Positions 63,731-64,000 of a stretch of DNA of 64,000 nt are shown piece by piece (position 1 is the stretch's first letter; every line of letters starts with the position of its first letter). The notes under the pieces are model-generated. The model saw only the letters and a list, made by a program, of their open reading frames with translations, did not search any database and was not told where the DNA came from. Source of the DNA: a virus. The stretch is from positions 16,545 to 80,544 of the IMG/VR virus record IMGVR_UViG_3300020452_000548. One strand, given 5' to 3'. The translations under genes and the position numbers were made by a program.

Positions 63731-64000
63731 ATGATTGGCGGTGCGAGCTTTGAGAAGGCTTGGAAGATAGCAAAGGAATTGTCTTTGCATGAGAGAGCTG
63801 TAGCTGAAGAGTTTGCACACCCCGATGATATGGAAGGACACAGATTGAGAGATAAAGTGCCTTCGTGGATGAATCGTAGCAAGACGGGAGAGCTAAACCC
63901 AAAGGATTTGGATGAAATGAGGCAAACCGCTGCAACCAGTCCTTTCAGATTCTTTGATGACGATGAGATTTACGAGAGGATAATGGAAAACATGAGTGAG
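63731..64000 (+). CDS. F-x-x-A-W-x-x-x-K motif protein, 3' end outside window
   Basis: ATG 63731 opens MIGGASFEKAWKIAKELSLH. The 90 visible codons are charged and helical (HERAVAEEFAHPDD, NPKDLDEMRQTA) and the frame is open at the window edge. Preceded by the conserved TTAAG motif, so it likely heads a new transcript (perhaps the head/packaging module). Identity unknown. Confidence 0.6.
   Translation, partial: MIGGASFEKAWKIAKELSLHERAVAEEFAHPDDMEGHRLRDKVPSWMNRSKTGELNPKDLDEMRQTAATSPFRFFDDDEIYERIMENMSE

Noticed and set aside
1-64000. CRISPR array, tRNA or rRNA genes, integrase, insertion sequences
   Set aside because: No regularly spaced direct repeats with unique spacers, no cloverleaf-like segment, no transposase or integrase motif was seen on reading the window.

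Overview
The window reads as a 64 kb segment of a tailed double-stranded DNA virus (Caudoviricetes-like) that infects an archaeon, most plausibly a marine planktonic one. The archaeal signs are a thermosome-type group II chaperonin, an archaeo-eukaryotic primase with a PriL-like iron-sulphur tail, an ERCC4/XPF-family nuclease, a ligase-fold protein of the ATP-dependent (archaeal/eukaryotic) type, and GGTGA/GGAGG ribosome binding sites. No ribosomal RNA, tRNA, integrase or host-type operon was seen. The marine guess (for example Poseidoniales/MGII) rests on general resemblance to oceanic viral genomes and is inference. DNA polymerase, terminase, portal and capsid genes are not recognisable here, so the window is an incomplete genome.

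Layout. (1) Positions 1-32,360, plus strand: tail and adsorption module, reading from a repeat-rich fibre cut by the window edge, through a propeller/FN3 protein, a small methyltransferase-fold protein, a tail-tube-like protein, tail-assembly chaperones with a -1 slippery heptamer, a tape measure, a distal-tail candidate, two giant baseplate/adhesin proteins (2165 and 2605 aa), small tail proteins and a fibre. It ends with two genes whose N-termini share a short motif (F-x-x-A-W-x-x-x-K), one of them a cytosine-5-methyltransferase-like protein. (2) Positions 32,354-60,847, minus strand: replication, recombination and DNA-modification genes in tightly overlapping operons. These are an exonuclease-like protein, an AAA+ helicase, an ERCC4 nuclease, a TGT/DpdA-like DNA transglycosylase, a PriS-PriL fusion, a Cas4/RecB-like nuclease, a Sak4/RecA-like ATPase, an SSB candidate, a ligase lacking its catalytic lysine, three DNA methyltransferases, the chaperonin and a UvrD-like helicase, interspersed with many tiny zinc-ribbon ORFs. 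(3) Positions 60,848-61,735: a gene-free region with AT-rich repeats, then a GC-rich hairpin-dense stretch; candidate origin or structured RNA. (4) Positions 61,736-64,000, plus strand: a small membrane protein and four more genes bearing the F-x-x-A-W-x-x-x-K motif, the last running off the window.

How the parts fit. The minus-strand block would supply replication (primase, helicases, SSB, recombinase, nucleases) and heavy DNA modification (C5 and N4/N6 methylation plus probable 7-deazaguanine exchange) against host restriction. The plus-strand block builds the tail. The shared N-terminal motif on at least six otherwise unrelated plus-strand proteins is the most striking unexplained feature, and a virion- or prohead-targeting signal is a testable explanation. 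Two recurring upstream motifs (a TTAAG box and a TATAGTGT box) look like the virus's own promoter classes.
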